Below, one piece after another: positions 11,590 to 23,163 of a stretch of 64,000 nt of DNA (within the stretch, counting starts at the first letter, position 1; the number at the start of each line of letters is the position of its first letter). Source of the stretch: Flaveria trinervia (taxonomy: Eukaryota; Streptophyta; Magnoliopsida; Asterales; Asteraceae); NCBI GenBank assembly GCA_025506515.1, contig CM046453.1, forward strand, positions 6,499,410-6,563,409. Direction: 5' to 3'. The position numbers and the translations under genes are program-made. The notes beneath the pieces are model-generated. The model was not told the DNA's origin. It saw only the letters and a program-made list of their open reading frames with translations, and searched no databases.

Positions 11590-12234
11590 ATCTTTGTAAC
11601 ACCCCGAATTTTTATTTAAACGAAGGAAAAGAAAAGTAAATAGAAAGAATAGATAACGAGCACAAGTGGAGGGGGATAAAGTGTACAAAGTACAAAACTT
11701 TTTTTGTTTTGAGGTTTAAAGGGGCATGGTCGCCCATCCCTTCTTCATTATCTTCATTCGGCTGAAATGAAGAAAGAAAAGAGAGAAAGCTCTCGGTTCT
11801 AGAGAGAGAAAGAGGAAGAAGCAGCTGCAAAGTGTGAATCCTCTCTTATATGAGCTCGGTTTCAGCTGGGTTTCGAGTCCTTGACCGAAGTTCTTGGTGT
11901 ATATGTTTGTTTTCGGGAGTTAAGAGCTGAATCGAAGGTGGGTCTCGAACTTGAAGGGTGTTGCTCAAAGGCTGCTCAAGGTGAGTTTCTAGAACCCCTC
12001 TTTTACCGATTTTCAACTTGTTTAGGGCTATTATGCATACCAAGAGAATGTTTTCAAGTAATCGTGGGTCTACAGCCTTATGTTTGAAATGATGTATGTA
12101 TGTTTAGAGTTGGCTTAGTGGTTAGTATTGATATTTAGCATGCTTAGGTGCCCTTTGTATGTTAGATTTGTGCTTGGGTAGTGATAGAATGATAATCGGG
12201 TGATGTTGGTGGCATAGAAAATATTTCAGAAGGT

Positions 12235-12590
12235 TCTGATGCGCCCAAGAGTGGGTCATGCGCCTAAACAGTGGCCCATGCGCCCAACATGTTGGCCATA
12301 CGTCTAAGTGTTGGCCATGCGCCCAAGAGTGGGCCATGCGCCTAAATAGTGCCCATGCGCCCAAGAGTGGGCCATGCGCCTAAATAGTGCCCATGTGCCC
12401 AAGTTTCAAAACGGTTAAGTGTTGTTGATGCGCCTGAACAGGTGCCATGCGCCTGTATAGTGGCAAAACGCCTGAACAGGGCAGAAGCGCCCAAATAGTG
12501 TCCATGCGCTCAGACTGTTTTACACTTAGAAATTTTATGCTCATGCGCCTACAATGTCTCAAGCGCCCAATTTGGACTTAGGTTCTAAGT
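12235..12590 (+). repeat. Minisatellite in E2 LTR
   Basis: About fifteen degenerate copies of ATGCGCCCAAGAGTGGGCC or CATGCGCCTAAATAGTG, with unit lengths near 18-22 bp. It sits about 650-1000 bp from the LTR start. Frames across it on the minus strand (12122-12364, 12380-12562) are repeat artefacts. Confidence 0.85.
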
Positions 12591-12723
12591 GGTTTTAAGG
12601 GTTAAATAGGGAGATAGGCCTTGTTATGATGTGATGACTTATGCTTGATGTGTGCATGTGATGTGTTATCTTTCTTTGTCAAAGAGTTTTTAAAACGTAT
12701 GTATTATATTTTATAATACATTA

Positions 12724-13621
12724 TGTCACACCCCAACCTTGACGGCGGAATCGTCGAGGTGTGAGAGTTAAGATTGTTCACAGCCACATAACGCTATTAA
12801 TAACCCAAATATATATTAAACAAAATTTCCAATTGTACTATTACAATCATAAGTCTCAAAGAGATAAAAATAAACATAACAAGTCATTTTATTTCATTTA
12901 TTTATATAAGTCTATTCCTAGATATGTAAGCTTCAAAGAGTAGAAACCAAGCTTGAGTATTTCCTGAAATATGTTAAAAATAAAAGGTCAACAATAATGT
13001 TGGTGAGATTTCCATAGTTTGAATTACATAAGTATATAAAAGATGGCAATTCATGTTGTAAATTAGAGAAACACAGTAAGCTAGGGAAGTAAGACAGAAT
13101 GCACAATCAAACCTCGACAAAGTTTTACAAGTCTCAAACGTTTAAAAGTATATACGATTAGCTAAGTGTACTTGGATCAACCAAGCAGGCTTGTCTGGCC
13201 CATAGATCTATGACTTCGCTAGGCTAGCAATAGTTAATGATTGTATATATATTCGACATTACATGGTAGCTACAAGGTTCAACTAATCACAACATACAAG
13301 TAAATTGCCATAAGTTTACAAGAATCAAACGTGTTTACAAGTGCAAAGTTTATAAAGTAACATGTTTCACCCCAAAGTGTGAAAATATAAAAAAGGGGTA
13401 TAGAAATACTCACTTGATCAAATGTATATAATTGATGATTAATAAGAAGTGTAATAAGCAAGGTTCCAACGTAGTTCTTCACAAGGTACCTAAGTATATA
13501 TATTTACAAGATTTAAATTTTATTGTAATGAGTTTATCGAATCAACGAGGACTAGGGTTTCAAGTGGATTTTGGGGCTTATCAAACAACAAACTAAAATC
13601 ATTCATGTTTTCTTGAAATAC

Positions 13622-13701
<80 letters not shown>

Positions 13702-15084
13702 ATTAAGATGTGGAAAGAAAAAAAACACTTATGGATTTAGAATAACATTTATAATAATTTGTAGATTTATAAAGTTTAATCAAAATTTTATAACTAGTTA
13801 AAACACCATTTAAACAATGATTTATAGGTTTTGATTGAAATAATTTGTGTAAATTAAACTAGTGTTTAAGGTCTAATTTATTTTTAGGAAAATAATTTAA
13901 ATCTACCATTTGAGCAAATATATGATATAACCTAAATATAATAATTTATTAAAAAGAAATATTAAGATATCCTAGGAAATAAATTTCCAGAATATAATCT
14001 CGTGATTCTAAAATTTACAAGGTTTATAAAATGACTTTTCATAATTTTTATAAATTTTAGTATTTAATTTAAAGGCTAGAAATGCCTAAAAAAATATATG
14101 AGGTTCCCCGGGTTCGAACCGGGGACCTCCTGCTTAGGGAGTGTGCATCTTACCAGTGAACCAAAGGGCTTAGCCGCATTAAGGGTTTACTTGAAAAACT
14201 TAAAAAACACCAAATGTTGAAGAAACTCAAATCGTATAAACCCTAGTTTCTTCAACCCCCAAATTGAAGTCGATTTATTGTTATTAATCAGGTTAACCAT
14301 AGGGCTTTTGATCCCTATGTGTAATCGAGCACAATGGTGTATTAAACTGACTTGATTGCATCCGAATTGGAGTGTTTATGCCCGATTAAGCTTTGGTCCT
14401 TTTTCGCGATGAACAGGGGCCTTGATTTCAATAATTTAGTTGTATTTTCAAGCAATTGAGTGTATAAGGAGTTTAAAAGGGTCGAAAGGAGTATTTTCCC
14501 TCTGTTATATAGGTTTGATTCGTATGTTAAGGTGCCGGTTGAGCTTTGATTTTAATTCGATTGCCACAGTTATGGTTGGGTGTGTTAATGGATGATTAAC
14601 TCGAATTAAACCAAGCATTAAGCTTGACAATGATTAACCGAACGCTATTGTACGTTTAATTTGATTGTTCGACTTAAGGTAGGTGTTGATCGGTCTTAAA
14701 CCGATCGAAACATTGATTTCGATTAGAACCCATTAAATCCGAGTGTTTATGGTCCAATAGAACGTGGGTTCGAGTTTGAAAATGCTTTCCCGAGTCATTT
14801 GGCGTTAATTTGGATCGAAAATGTGAAATATTCCCATGTATTGGGGTTCACCGGCGCCGCGCCGGAGCTGTGCCGGCCGGCCGCCGGAAAAACGCAAGAG
14901 AGAGGGGGAAAGAATAATCTTTGCTTTGTTACAACTTTGGCCCCTGTAGTTTTTACTTTTTGTTATTTTATGCAAAAACCTTATATTTAATGTTTACAAA
15001 ATGACAATAAGGCCCCCTTAACTTCTTAAATCCAAGTTATAACCATCTCTTAACTTTAATAACTTTTACAATTTATTATTAATA

Positions 15085-15131
<47 letters not shown>

Positions 15132-15380
15132 ACTTGCTATTATTTTTAGTATTATTAATAACATAATTATTACTCTTATAAATAGTTATTATTGTTATTA
15201 TTTTTTTGTGATTATTATCATGTTCAATTTAATAGATAAACTATAACCTTTTTACATTAAGAATTAAAGACTAACTAATAAATAAGCACAAATAGCCACA
15301 AGTTTCATGAAAAACATTAATAGTCCCTACAAGAATAAATGAGGTTAACTATTAGTTAACCAAAAATACAAGATGTTACA
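12724..15380 (-). repeat. E3 3' LTR
   Basis: Starts TGTCACACCCCAACCTTGAC and ends ATACAAGATGTTACA on plus. It contains an AT dinucleotide run (13636-13698), a tRNA-like segment (14100-14177) and a TTA trinucleotide run (15078-15130). It is homologous to the solo LTR 31964-34194 and to the truncated LTR at 34592. Confidence 0.92.
14100..14177 (-). other. tRNA-like segment with A and B boxes inside E3 LTR
   Basis: Read on minus, TGGTTCACTGGTAAGATGC resembles a tRNA D arm/A box, CTAAGCA could be a 7-base anticodon loop with T at position 33, and CCCCGGTTCGAACCCGGGG is a perfect T arm with B box GGTTCGAACCC. The acceptor stem does not pair, so this is not a functional tRNA. A related segment is in the solo LTR at 33157-33240. 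It may act as an RNA polymerase III promoter, or be a fossil tRNA/SINE insertion. Confidence 0.7.
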
Positions 15381-15390
15381 GTCTCCCCAA
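15381..15390 (-). other. Polypurine tract of E3
   Basis: Read on minus, TTGGGGAGAC directly precedes the 3' LTR start TGTAACATC. Confidence 0.75.
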
Positions 15391-15423
15391 CTTAAAGAAT
15401 TTCGTCCCGAAATTAAGAATAAA

Positions 15424-16730
15424 CTAGGCGAACAAATGCGGGTATCTCTCCTTCATATGATCCTCACGCTCCCAAGTGAACTCAGCTCCACACTTGTTCT
15501 CCCAACGAACCTTAACGATAGGTGTGGTAGTTGTTCGGGTCTTCTTCATGGTGCGATCCATAATCTCAACAGGCTTCTCAACGAAATGCAATGACTCATC
15601 AATTTGAATTTCCTCTAGCGGAACATGCAAATTTTCATCAGCCAAGCACTTCCTCGGGTTTGAGACATGGAAGACAGGATGAACTTCGCGAAGTTCAGAA
15701 GGTAGCTCCAGTTTGTAAGCCACTTTCCCAATTCTTTTAGAATCTTGAAGGGTCCTACAAAGCGTGGGGCTAACTTACCCTTCTTCCCAAAACGTACAAC
15801 ACCCTTCCATGGAGAGACCTTAAGAAGAACCATGTCGTCGACTTGAAACTCCAACGGTTTGCGTCTTTTATCGGCATAACTCTTTTGGCGACTTCTAGCC
15901 ACCTCGAGGTTATTTCGAATTTTGGAAATTTTGTCGGTCGTTTCTTGAATAAGTTCCAGACAAGTGATAATATTTTCCCCAATGTCAGTCCAACAGATTG
16001 GGGAACGACATTTACGACCATACAAAGCCTCGAATGGTGCCATTTTGATACTTGAGTGATAACTATTGTTATACGAAAATTCCGCGAGCGGTAAATGCGT
16101 ATCCCAATCGCCACCAAAATCAAGGACACAAAGACGCAGTAAATCCTCGAGGGTTTGGATTGTTCGTTCGGTTTGACCATCGGTTTGAGGATGGTAAGCC
16201 GTACTTAAATCCAATTGAGTACCCAAGAGTTCTTGCATCGAAGACCAAAAGTGCGAAGTGAAACGAGCATCTCGATCGAAAATAATGTGCAACGACACGC
16301 CATGACGACTTACAATTTCGTCAACATAGATTCGAGCCAACCTTGAAACCTTGTACGTATCTCGTATGGGTATGAAATGTGTTGTCTTGGTCAAACGGTC
16401 AACAATGACCCATATGCTATCATGACCACGAGGTGTACGAGGTAACTTGGTTACGAAATCCATGGATATATGTTCCCATTTCCACATAGGGATTTCAGGT
16501 TGCTCAAGTAAACCACTTGGTCATTGATGTTCGGCTTTGACCCTTGCACAAGTGAGACACTTGGAAACATAAGACGCGATATCCTTTTTCATTCCAGGCC
16601 ACCAATATTGACCACGCAGGTCCATGTACATCTTATCGGAGCCAGGATGAACGGAATATCGGGTTTGATGAGCTTCGTTCATAATGAATTGTCGAAGGTT
16701 ATCACGATTCGGGATCCAAAGTCGATTCAA
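15424..16730 (-). pseudogene. E3 integrase with chromodomain-like tail
   Basis: The zinc-binding HHCC region (16730-16521) shows HQTRYSVHPGSDKMYMDL then CLTCARVKAEHQ. The catalytic core (16487 onward) has the DDE residues in MDFVTKLP, DRDARFTS and PQTDGQTERTIQ. The C-terminal part includes FGKKGKLAPRFVGPF and ends EFTWEREDHMKERYPHLF at 15424. A TGA after EHQ near 16520 and a frame change near 15720-15735 break the reading frame, so the copy is not intact. It would insert element DNA into host chromatin; the tail may steer it to heterochromatin (family inference). Confidence 0.9.
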
Positions 16731-16940
16731 GAAGTACTACATGCCGTTCGGTTTTGTCTCTAGTTGTGACCAAACGTTAGACATCAAATCTTCATCTTTC
16801 CCTTCGTCGGTTAGTGCCGCTTGTTGAGCCTCGCGAATGCATAACTCGAGGTCACTATCGATCCTTATGTTTTGAAGCATGATAGTAGCCTCGTTGACAT
16901 CCACATGAATCTCGGTATCAAATTCTCCTAGCGTATCAAA

Positions 16941-17564
16941 TTATTGCCTTCGATCTCGAATTTCTTGAAGCGAGACAGTCTTGTTGTGGACTTTGCGACT
17001 TAGCGCGTCGGCTACAACATTCGCCTTTCCAGGGTGATAGCGAATGTCGCAGTCGTAGTCGCTAATCAACTCAATCCAACGTATTTGTCTCATGTTGAGA
17101 TCCTTTTGATTGAACACGTGTTGGAGACTCTTATGATCGGTGTAGACTATGCATTGTGTCCCATATAAATAGTGTCGCCAAATCTTCAATGCGAAAACCA
17201 CAGCACCAAGTTCAAGATCATGAGTTGTGTAGTTCACTTCATGAACCTTCAATTGGCTCGACGCGTATGCTATAACTTTGCCTCATTGCATGAGAACACA
17301 ACCAAGACCTTGATTAGAAGCATCGCAATATACGGTAAAGTCATCGTTTCCATCAGGAAGTGTGAGAATAGGAGCGTTACACAACTTGCGTTTCAATGTC
17401 TCGAAAGCCTCTTCTTGCTCAGGTCCCCATTCAAAGAGTCGATTCTTTTGGGTTAGCGCCGTTAATGGTTTAGCAATCTTTGAGAAATTTGCTATGAACC
17501 TACGGTAATATCCCGCTAAACCAAAAAAGAACGAACCTCGGTTGGGGTTGTGGGAACACACCAA
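16941..17564 (-). pseudogene. E3 RNase H region
   Basis: Two open frames cover it. 17564-17283 carries LAGYYRRFIANFSKIAKPL and FTVYCDASNQGLGCVLMQ with the first catalytic Asp. 17252-16941 carries TTHDLELGAVVFALKIWRHY, YTDHKSLQ and ADALSRK. The junction at about 17280 has lost its continuous frame. The domain degrades the RNA strand during reverse transcription. Confidence 0.9.
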
Positions 17565-18850
17565 TTCTTCACGGCTTCAATTTTAGCAGGATCAACGTGA
17601 ATTCCTTGGCTATTCACCACATGCCCTAAAAATTGAACTTCCTCCAACCAAAATTCACACTTGGAAAGCTTGGCGTATAATTTCTCCTTCTTCAAAAGTC
17701 CAAGTACTTGTCGCAAGTGCGTCTCGTGATCGATTTTTGTCTTGGAATAAATAAGGATGTCATCAATGAATACGATCACGAACTTATCCAAATACGGTTT
17801 ACATACTCGATTCATGAGATCCATGAACACGGCAGGTGCATTGGTCAAGCCAAAAGGCATGACCATGAACTCGTAATGTCCATATCGAGTACGAAAAACA
17901 GTCTCTGGAATGTCATCATCATGTACACGTAGTTGATGATACCCAGAACGTAGATCGATCCTTGAGAATTGAGTTGCTCCTTGAAGTTGATCGAAGAGAT
18001 CATCGATTCGAGGAAGAGGGTATCGGTTTTTGATAGTAAGCTTGTTGAGTTCTCGGTAATCGATGCATATACGGAACGACCCATCCTTCTTCTTCACAAA
18101 CAGTACAGGCTCACCCCATGGTGATGGACTAGGGCGAATGAAACCCTTATCGGTCAACTCTTGCAGTTGACTAGCTAGTTCTTGCATTTCAAACGGTGCA
18201 AGATGATAAGGTGATTTAGCCACAGAGTTCGCACCAGGGATTAAGTCAATCTTGAACTCAACTTCTCGCACGGGAGGTAACCCTTTAAGATCCTCAGGAA
18301 AAACCTTGGGAAAGTCCTGCTCAACAGGAATGTCCTTCAACTCCTTACCCTTGGATTTCGTATTAACTACATATACCATGAAAGCCATGTAGTTTTTACT
18401 TAAGCATTTGCGGGTCTTGATGCAAGACATGAGTTTAAGTCTTTGGGATGATTTCTCCCCAAAGACCTTCAAAGTATCACCAGTCGATAAAGGAATTCGG
18501 ATACACTTCTCGAAACATAGAATTTCCACACGATGCTTGGCTAACCAATCCATACCAATGATAACATCAAAGCTTCCCAATTGCATAGGAATAAGGTCGA
18601 CGAAGAACTCGTGTTCGTTAAGGCTCAAGGTGCAGCCACGTATTACGACGTCAACGACAATAGATTTTCCATCGGCGACCTCGACCATGAAAGATCTCTC
18701 CAGATTAACACGCGGTTTAGAAAGTATAGGCTCGAATTCCAGGGACACAAAACTCCCATCGGCACCCGAATCAAACAATACTGAAGCATAATAACTATTT
18801 ACAAGATACATACCTGTTTGGTAAGAATCCATTATTGGTATGATGAACAC
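17516..18850 (-). pseudogene. E3 protease and reverse transcriptase
   Basis: A 444-codon open frame. The aspartic protease near the start has ASVLFDSGADGSFVSLEF with active site DSGA. After a spacer come the RT motifs: LPPVREVEFKIDLIPGA, ELTDKGFIRPSPSPWG, FVKKKDGSFRICIDYRELNK, the QLQGATQFSRIDLRSGYHQL block and the catalytic FVIVFIDDILIYSK. It runs toward RNase H but ends by frameshift near 17516. This is the best preserved coding block of the island. Confidence 0.93.
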
Positions 18851-18881
18851 AGATAGAAAATTTTATAAGACAAGAGACGAT

Positions 18882-19390
18882 TTAAAAAGAGTTCAACGAC
18901 GTACCATTCTCCACATCGTTTTTGGCTTGAGCTTGGTTAGCATTGATGTTGAAAGCCCTTCCACGAGCCGGTGGCACAGTTCCCGCATTGCGAGGACATT
19001 GCGGACGAATATGACCGGGCTCGCCACAGTTATAGCAGGTTCGGTTGGTAAGCATGGCAGTGTTGTTTGACGCACGAAGGCAAGTAGTTACCAAGTGTCC
19101 ATACTTCCCACATAATGAGCAAACTCGACATGGAAAGTTGCTCGAATGATGGTACTTGCACGTGTTACACATAGGATGTGGACCAATATAAGCTTTAGCC
19201 ATGGGAGCTTGATTTGCAACCACCATTTGTTTTTGAGAAGCATTTGGGGTGGTCACAGCGTAGTTGCGCGTCGGGGTGAACTTACGCTACTTGTTTTGAG
19301 AGAAAGACTCGGCCTTTACTTCTTTTGTTGCCTCGGGTGTCACCTTCGCCATAGACTTGGAACCCTTTGCCGACATCGTGCCAACTCTTA
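18882..19390 (-). pseudogene. E3 gag, C-terminal part
   Basis: Minus translation contains CRVCSLCGKYGHLVTTC and the CCHC zinc knuckle CYNCGEPGHIRPQC, typical of gypsy nucleocapsid. Upstream text to about 19390 continues as gag with a TAG near 19290, then stops abruptly at LTR sequence. The N-terminal gag and capsid region are missing. Confidence 0.85.
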
Positions 19391-19394
19391 TATG

Positions 19395-19694
19395 ATTCTT
19401 GTTATTATTATTATTATTATTTATTATTATTATTATTATTATTATAACTTGCTATTATTTTTAGTATTATTAATAACATAATATTACTCTTATAAATAGT
19501 TATTATTATTAGTATTTTTTGTGATTATTATCATGTTCAATTTAATAGATAAACTATAACCTTTTTACATTAAAGAATTAAAGACTAACTAATAAATAAG
19601 CACAAATAGCCACAAGTTTCATGAAAAGCATTAATAGTCCCTACAAGAATAAATGAGGTTAACTATTAGTTAACCAAAAATACAAGATGTTACA
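19395..19694 (-). repeat. E3 truncated 5' LTR remnant
   Basis: Matches positions about 15070-15380 of the 3' LTR and ends with the same ATACAAGATGTTACA, next to the CATTA duplication. At its inner edge it joins gag directly within a TTGTTATTATTATT run that the 3' LTR also has, so the lost DNA was probably removed at short repeats. Confidence 0.88.
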
Positions 19695-19839
19695 CATTAT
19701 GTATAACTCTACGTGGTGTGATGTATAAACGAATAAATTAACGAACGTAAAGTATTATGTAATGAAGTAAAAGATAACGATAAAGTACAAAATGAACACA
19801 TGAGATAATAAATGGTGAACATGAAAGTGACGGATAATG

Positions 19840-20280
19840 AGATCCGTGTCGCGTACCCTGGTACTGTGTCAGTCTTCGGACATGAGTCGGGGGTTTGTTT
19901 ATCAGGCCCCGGCACAGTATCAGTCATCGGACATGAGTCGGGGGTATTGCATGAGACAAACGGATGATGAGATTCGTGTCGCGTACTCCGGTACTGTGTC
20001 AGTTTTCGGACATGAGTCGCGGATATTTTTATCAGGCCCCGGCATAGTATCAGTCATCGGAAATGAGTTGGGAGTATTGCATGAGACGAGATAATGAGGT
20101 GAGCGACCTGGTGTTGCAACAGACTCGGATAGAGTTCAATCCCTATGATTGACTCATATGGGATCTTTTTCGCGTATTCTGGTGTTGTGTCAGTCTTCGG
20201 ACATGAGTCGGGGGTTTGTGTACAGGTCCCGGCACAGCATTAGCTTTCGAGCATGAGTCGGGGATATTGCATGAGAGACG
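19840..20280 (+). repeat. Tandem repeat in the E2 LTR distal part
   Basis: Units contain GTCAGTCTTCGGACATGAGT followed by CGGGGGTTTG or CGGGGGTATTGCATGAGAC, in about seven half-copies with a larger period near 130 bp. Open frames here (19837-20094) are repeat artefacts. Confidence 0.75.
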
Positions 20281-20756
20281 ATTCGAGTAATGAAGAGTAA
20301 TGAGCTAAGAAATGAATGATGATAAAGATAATAACGATATTATCTATATGTACGTATGATGTATGATCACGAACGAATGTAATGTGTAATATGATTTTGA
20401 AGGAAAGTAAATGAACGGTTTTAATGAAAGAAAAGTATGTTTTGTTATTAAAACTAGATCTCACTTAGCGTCGCTAACTTTTGTATGCATGATAGTTGGC
20501 AGGTATTTTGTTGATGCTGAGAAGTTGCAGGCATGGATGCATAAGCTACTGGGAGTGTTTTAAGGCCGACATTCATATTTTGACATGTTATTATATTTTG
20601 AGATGTAAATGAATGTTGTAAACAAATGAAATGACATATTTTTAGCTATTTATGAAAGTTATAAATTCCACTGCAAAATAGATGTACGTTTAAAAATGTT
20701 ATATGTGCGATGAATGACCTGCTGTAAGCGTCCCGGGAACGGGGTCTTACAATCTT

Positions 20757-21614
20757 TGGGTCTGTTAACCGACTTTCACCAATCTCGGCCCAACAAACGG
20801 GTGATCTACATTTCCTTCCATACAACGCTTCGAACGGAGCACACCCAATGCTAGTATGGTAGCTGTTGTTGTAAGGGAACTCAATCAACGGTAAATGAGT
20901 GTCCCAACTACCACCAAAGTCGATTACACACGCCCTCAGTATGTCTTCCAACATTTGTATACTTCGTTCACTTTGGCCGTTTGTCTGTGGATGATAGGCT
21001 GTACTCATATCTAATCGAGTGCCCATCGCTTTCCGTAGCGTTTGCCAAAATCATGAAGTAAATCGGCTGTCACGGTCGGATATGATCGACACCGGCACTC
21101 CGTGCCTTGTCACGACCTCCTTGATGTACAATCTCGCCAACTTATCCATTTTGTAGTCTTCTCGGATCGGTAAGAAATGAGCTAACTTCGTCATTCGATC
21201 CACTACGACCCATATCGAGTCATGCTCGCAGCTCGTTCTAGGGAGTTTGGTAATAAAATCCATGGCTATGTTCTCCCATTTCCTCTCGGGAATCTCAGGT
21301 TGCTGTAATAATCCCAATGGTTTCTGATGTTCAACTTTAACTTTCGAGCATGTTAAGCATCTGCTTACGTACATGGCAATGTCTTTCTTCATGCCTGGCC
21401 ACCAGTACAGATCCTTAAGGTCATGGTACATCTTGTCTGCACCAGGATGGACAGAATATCGTGTCTTGTGTGCTTCATTCATGACTAAGGTACGTACACC
21501 TCCCAATCTGGGTACCCATATACGATCCATGAAGCATTGTATACCATCATCCTTGCAACTCATTTGTTTATCCAACCCTCGGAATTTTTCTCCCGCAAGG
21601 TTTTCTTCTTTCAA
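20757..21614 (-). pseudogene. E1 integrase, zinc-binding and core part
   Basis: The HHCC region shows HKTRYSVHPGADKMYHDL and CLTCSKVKVEHQKP. The core has DFITKLP, DRDSRFTS and PQTNGQSERSIQ, the DDE residues. A TGA at about 21050 right after RFTS sits where related elements have Arg (CGA), consistent with CpG decay. The coding then stops at the E2 insertion and resumes at 11589. Confidence 0.9.
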
Positions 21615-23052
21615 TGCCTCACTTGTGCCATTTGGATATGAGCTTTCAAATTCGTTTGAATAGTCAATCCCAGCGCTCGAGCACGTAGTGGTTTCGTGCG
21701 TTCTTTGCGGCTTAAAGCATCAGCCACCACGTTAGCTTTCCCCGGATGATACCGGATTTCACAGTCGTAGTCGCTAAGAAGCTCTACCCAGCGTCGTTGA
21801 CGCATATTAAGTTCCTTCTGGTCCAGGATATGTTGGAGGCTCTTATGATCTATGTAGATGGTGCATTTGGTTCCATACAGGTAATGCCTCCATATCTTGA
21901 GTGCAAATACTACAGCGCCCAACTCCAAATCATGGGTTGTATAGTTCTTTTCGTGCACCTTAAGTTGTCGCGAAGCGTAGGCAATTACCTTATCCTTCTA
22001 CATTAGTACACATCCCAATCCTTGATGTGAAGCATCGTAGTATACTACAAAATCATCAGTTCAGTCTGGGAGGGACAATATCAGTGCGTTGCACAACTTC
22101 TCTTTCAACGTTTGGAACGCTAGTTCTTGTGCATGTCCCCAATCAAACTTCTTTTCTTTCTGAGTCAACAGTGTTAATAGTTGAGCGATCTTTGAAAAAT
22201 TCGCGATGAAGCGACGATAGTACCCGACCAATCCTAAGAATTGTCGTATCTCTGAAGGCGTCTGGGGTGCATCCCACTTCTTCACCGCTTCGATCTTGTC
22301 GGGATCTACATGAATCCCATCCTTGTTAACCACATGACCCAAAAGCTTCACTTCCCGCAACCAGAACTCACACTTTGAGAACTTGGCGAAAATTTTCTCT
22401 TCTCGCAACAGTTCCATAATTGCCGAAGGTGTTCTTCATGATCCTCTTTCAATCGGGAGTAGATAAGTATATCGTCTATGAATACGATCACATATTTATC
22501 CAAGTAAGGTTTACACACCTGATTCATTAGATCCATAAACACAGCTGGTGTGTTAGTCAACCCGAACGACATGACCAAGAACTCGTAGTGCCCATAACGA
22601 GTTCTAAACGTTTTTTTTGGTATGTCCTCCTCGAGAACCCTTAGTTGATGATATCCAGAACGAAGTTCGATCTTGGAGAAATATGAAGCTCTTTGCAGCT
22701 GGTCAAACAGATCGTCGATCCTGGAGAGAGGATACAGATTCTTCACGGTTAACTTGTTCAAGTCACGGTAATCAATACACATTCGGAATGACCCATCTTT
22801 CTTTTTGACAAATAATACTGGTGCTCCCCATGGTGAGTGACTCGGCCGAATAAAACCCTTCTCCAGTAGTTCCTGTAATTGACCGGATAACTCTTGCATT
22901 TCTAATGGTGCTAACCGATATGGCGTCTTTGCCACCGGTGTAGCTCCAGGAACCAATTCTATACGAAATTCCACTTGTCGTGGGGGAGGCAAACCAGAAA
23001 AGTCATTAGGAAATACATCTGGATAGTCCCGTACTACTAGAATATCTACCAA
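21611..23052 (-). pseudogene. E1 reverse transcriptase and RNase H
   Basis: RT motifs are in 23052-22348: ELLEKGFIRPSHSPWG, FVKKKDGSFRMCIDYRDLNK and the catalytic VIVFIDDILIYSR. A frameshift near 22410 moves the frame to 22417-22061 (FAKFSKCEFWLREVKLLGHV, FLGLVGYYRRFIANFSKIAQ). RNase H continues at 21958-21611 with NYTTHDLELGAVVFALKIWR and ADALSRKERTK. The frame between 22060 and 21960 is broken by stops. Confidence 0.9.
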
Positions 23053-23163
23053 TTTCCTCTCCTCTTCCTTCTTTTCTACAACGTGAGCGAGAAACGCGTA
23101 GCATTATTTTCGTAAACTTTGGCGTGCTTTGATGCAGGAGATAAGCTTTAGGTTTCTTCCTGG

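Larger units (their letters stand above)
12724..19694 (-). mobile_element. E3: Ty3/gypsy element with truncated 5' LTR, nested in E2
   Basis: Bounded by exact CATTA duplications at 12719-12723 and 19695-19699. Read on minus it has only about 295 bp of the 5' LTR (19694 to about 19400), then the C-terminal part of gag, protease, reverse transcriptase, RNase H, integrase, a polypurine tract (15390-15381) and a complete 3' LTR (15380-12724, 2657 bp). Most of the 5' LTR, the primer-binding site and the first part of gag are absent. It is the youngest of the three nested insertions. pol contains some stops, so the copy is defective. Confidence 0.9.
11595..20751 (+). mobile_element. E2: solo LTR inserted in E1 integrase, itself split by E3
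   Basis: Starts TGTAACACCCCG at 11595 and ends GAACGGGGTCTTACA at 20751, flanked by exact ATCTT duplications (11590-11594, 20752-20756). Removing E3 leaves about 2.18 kb without gag-pol sequence, matching a single LTR. The ends and parts of the body (for example ATAGTTGGCAGGTA near 20490) resemble the solo LTR at 29999-31943 in the opposite orientation. A solo LTR forms when the two LTRs of an element recombine; the exact TSD fits that. Confidence 0.85.

Noticed and set aside
14100..14177. Functional tRNA gene
   Set aside because: T arm and boxes are good but the acceptor stem does not pair, and the segment is embedded in an LTR.
15770..16180. 136-codon frame overlapping E3 integrase
   Set aside because: Same strand but shifted frame; the integrase frame carries the catalytic motifs.
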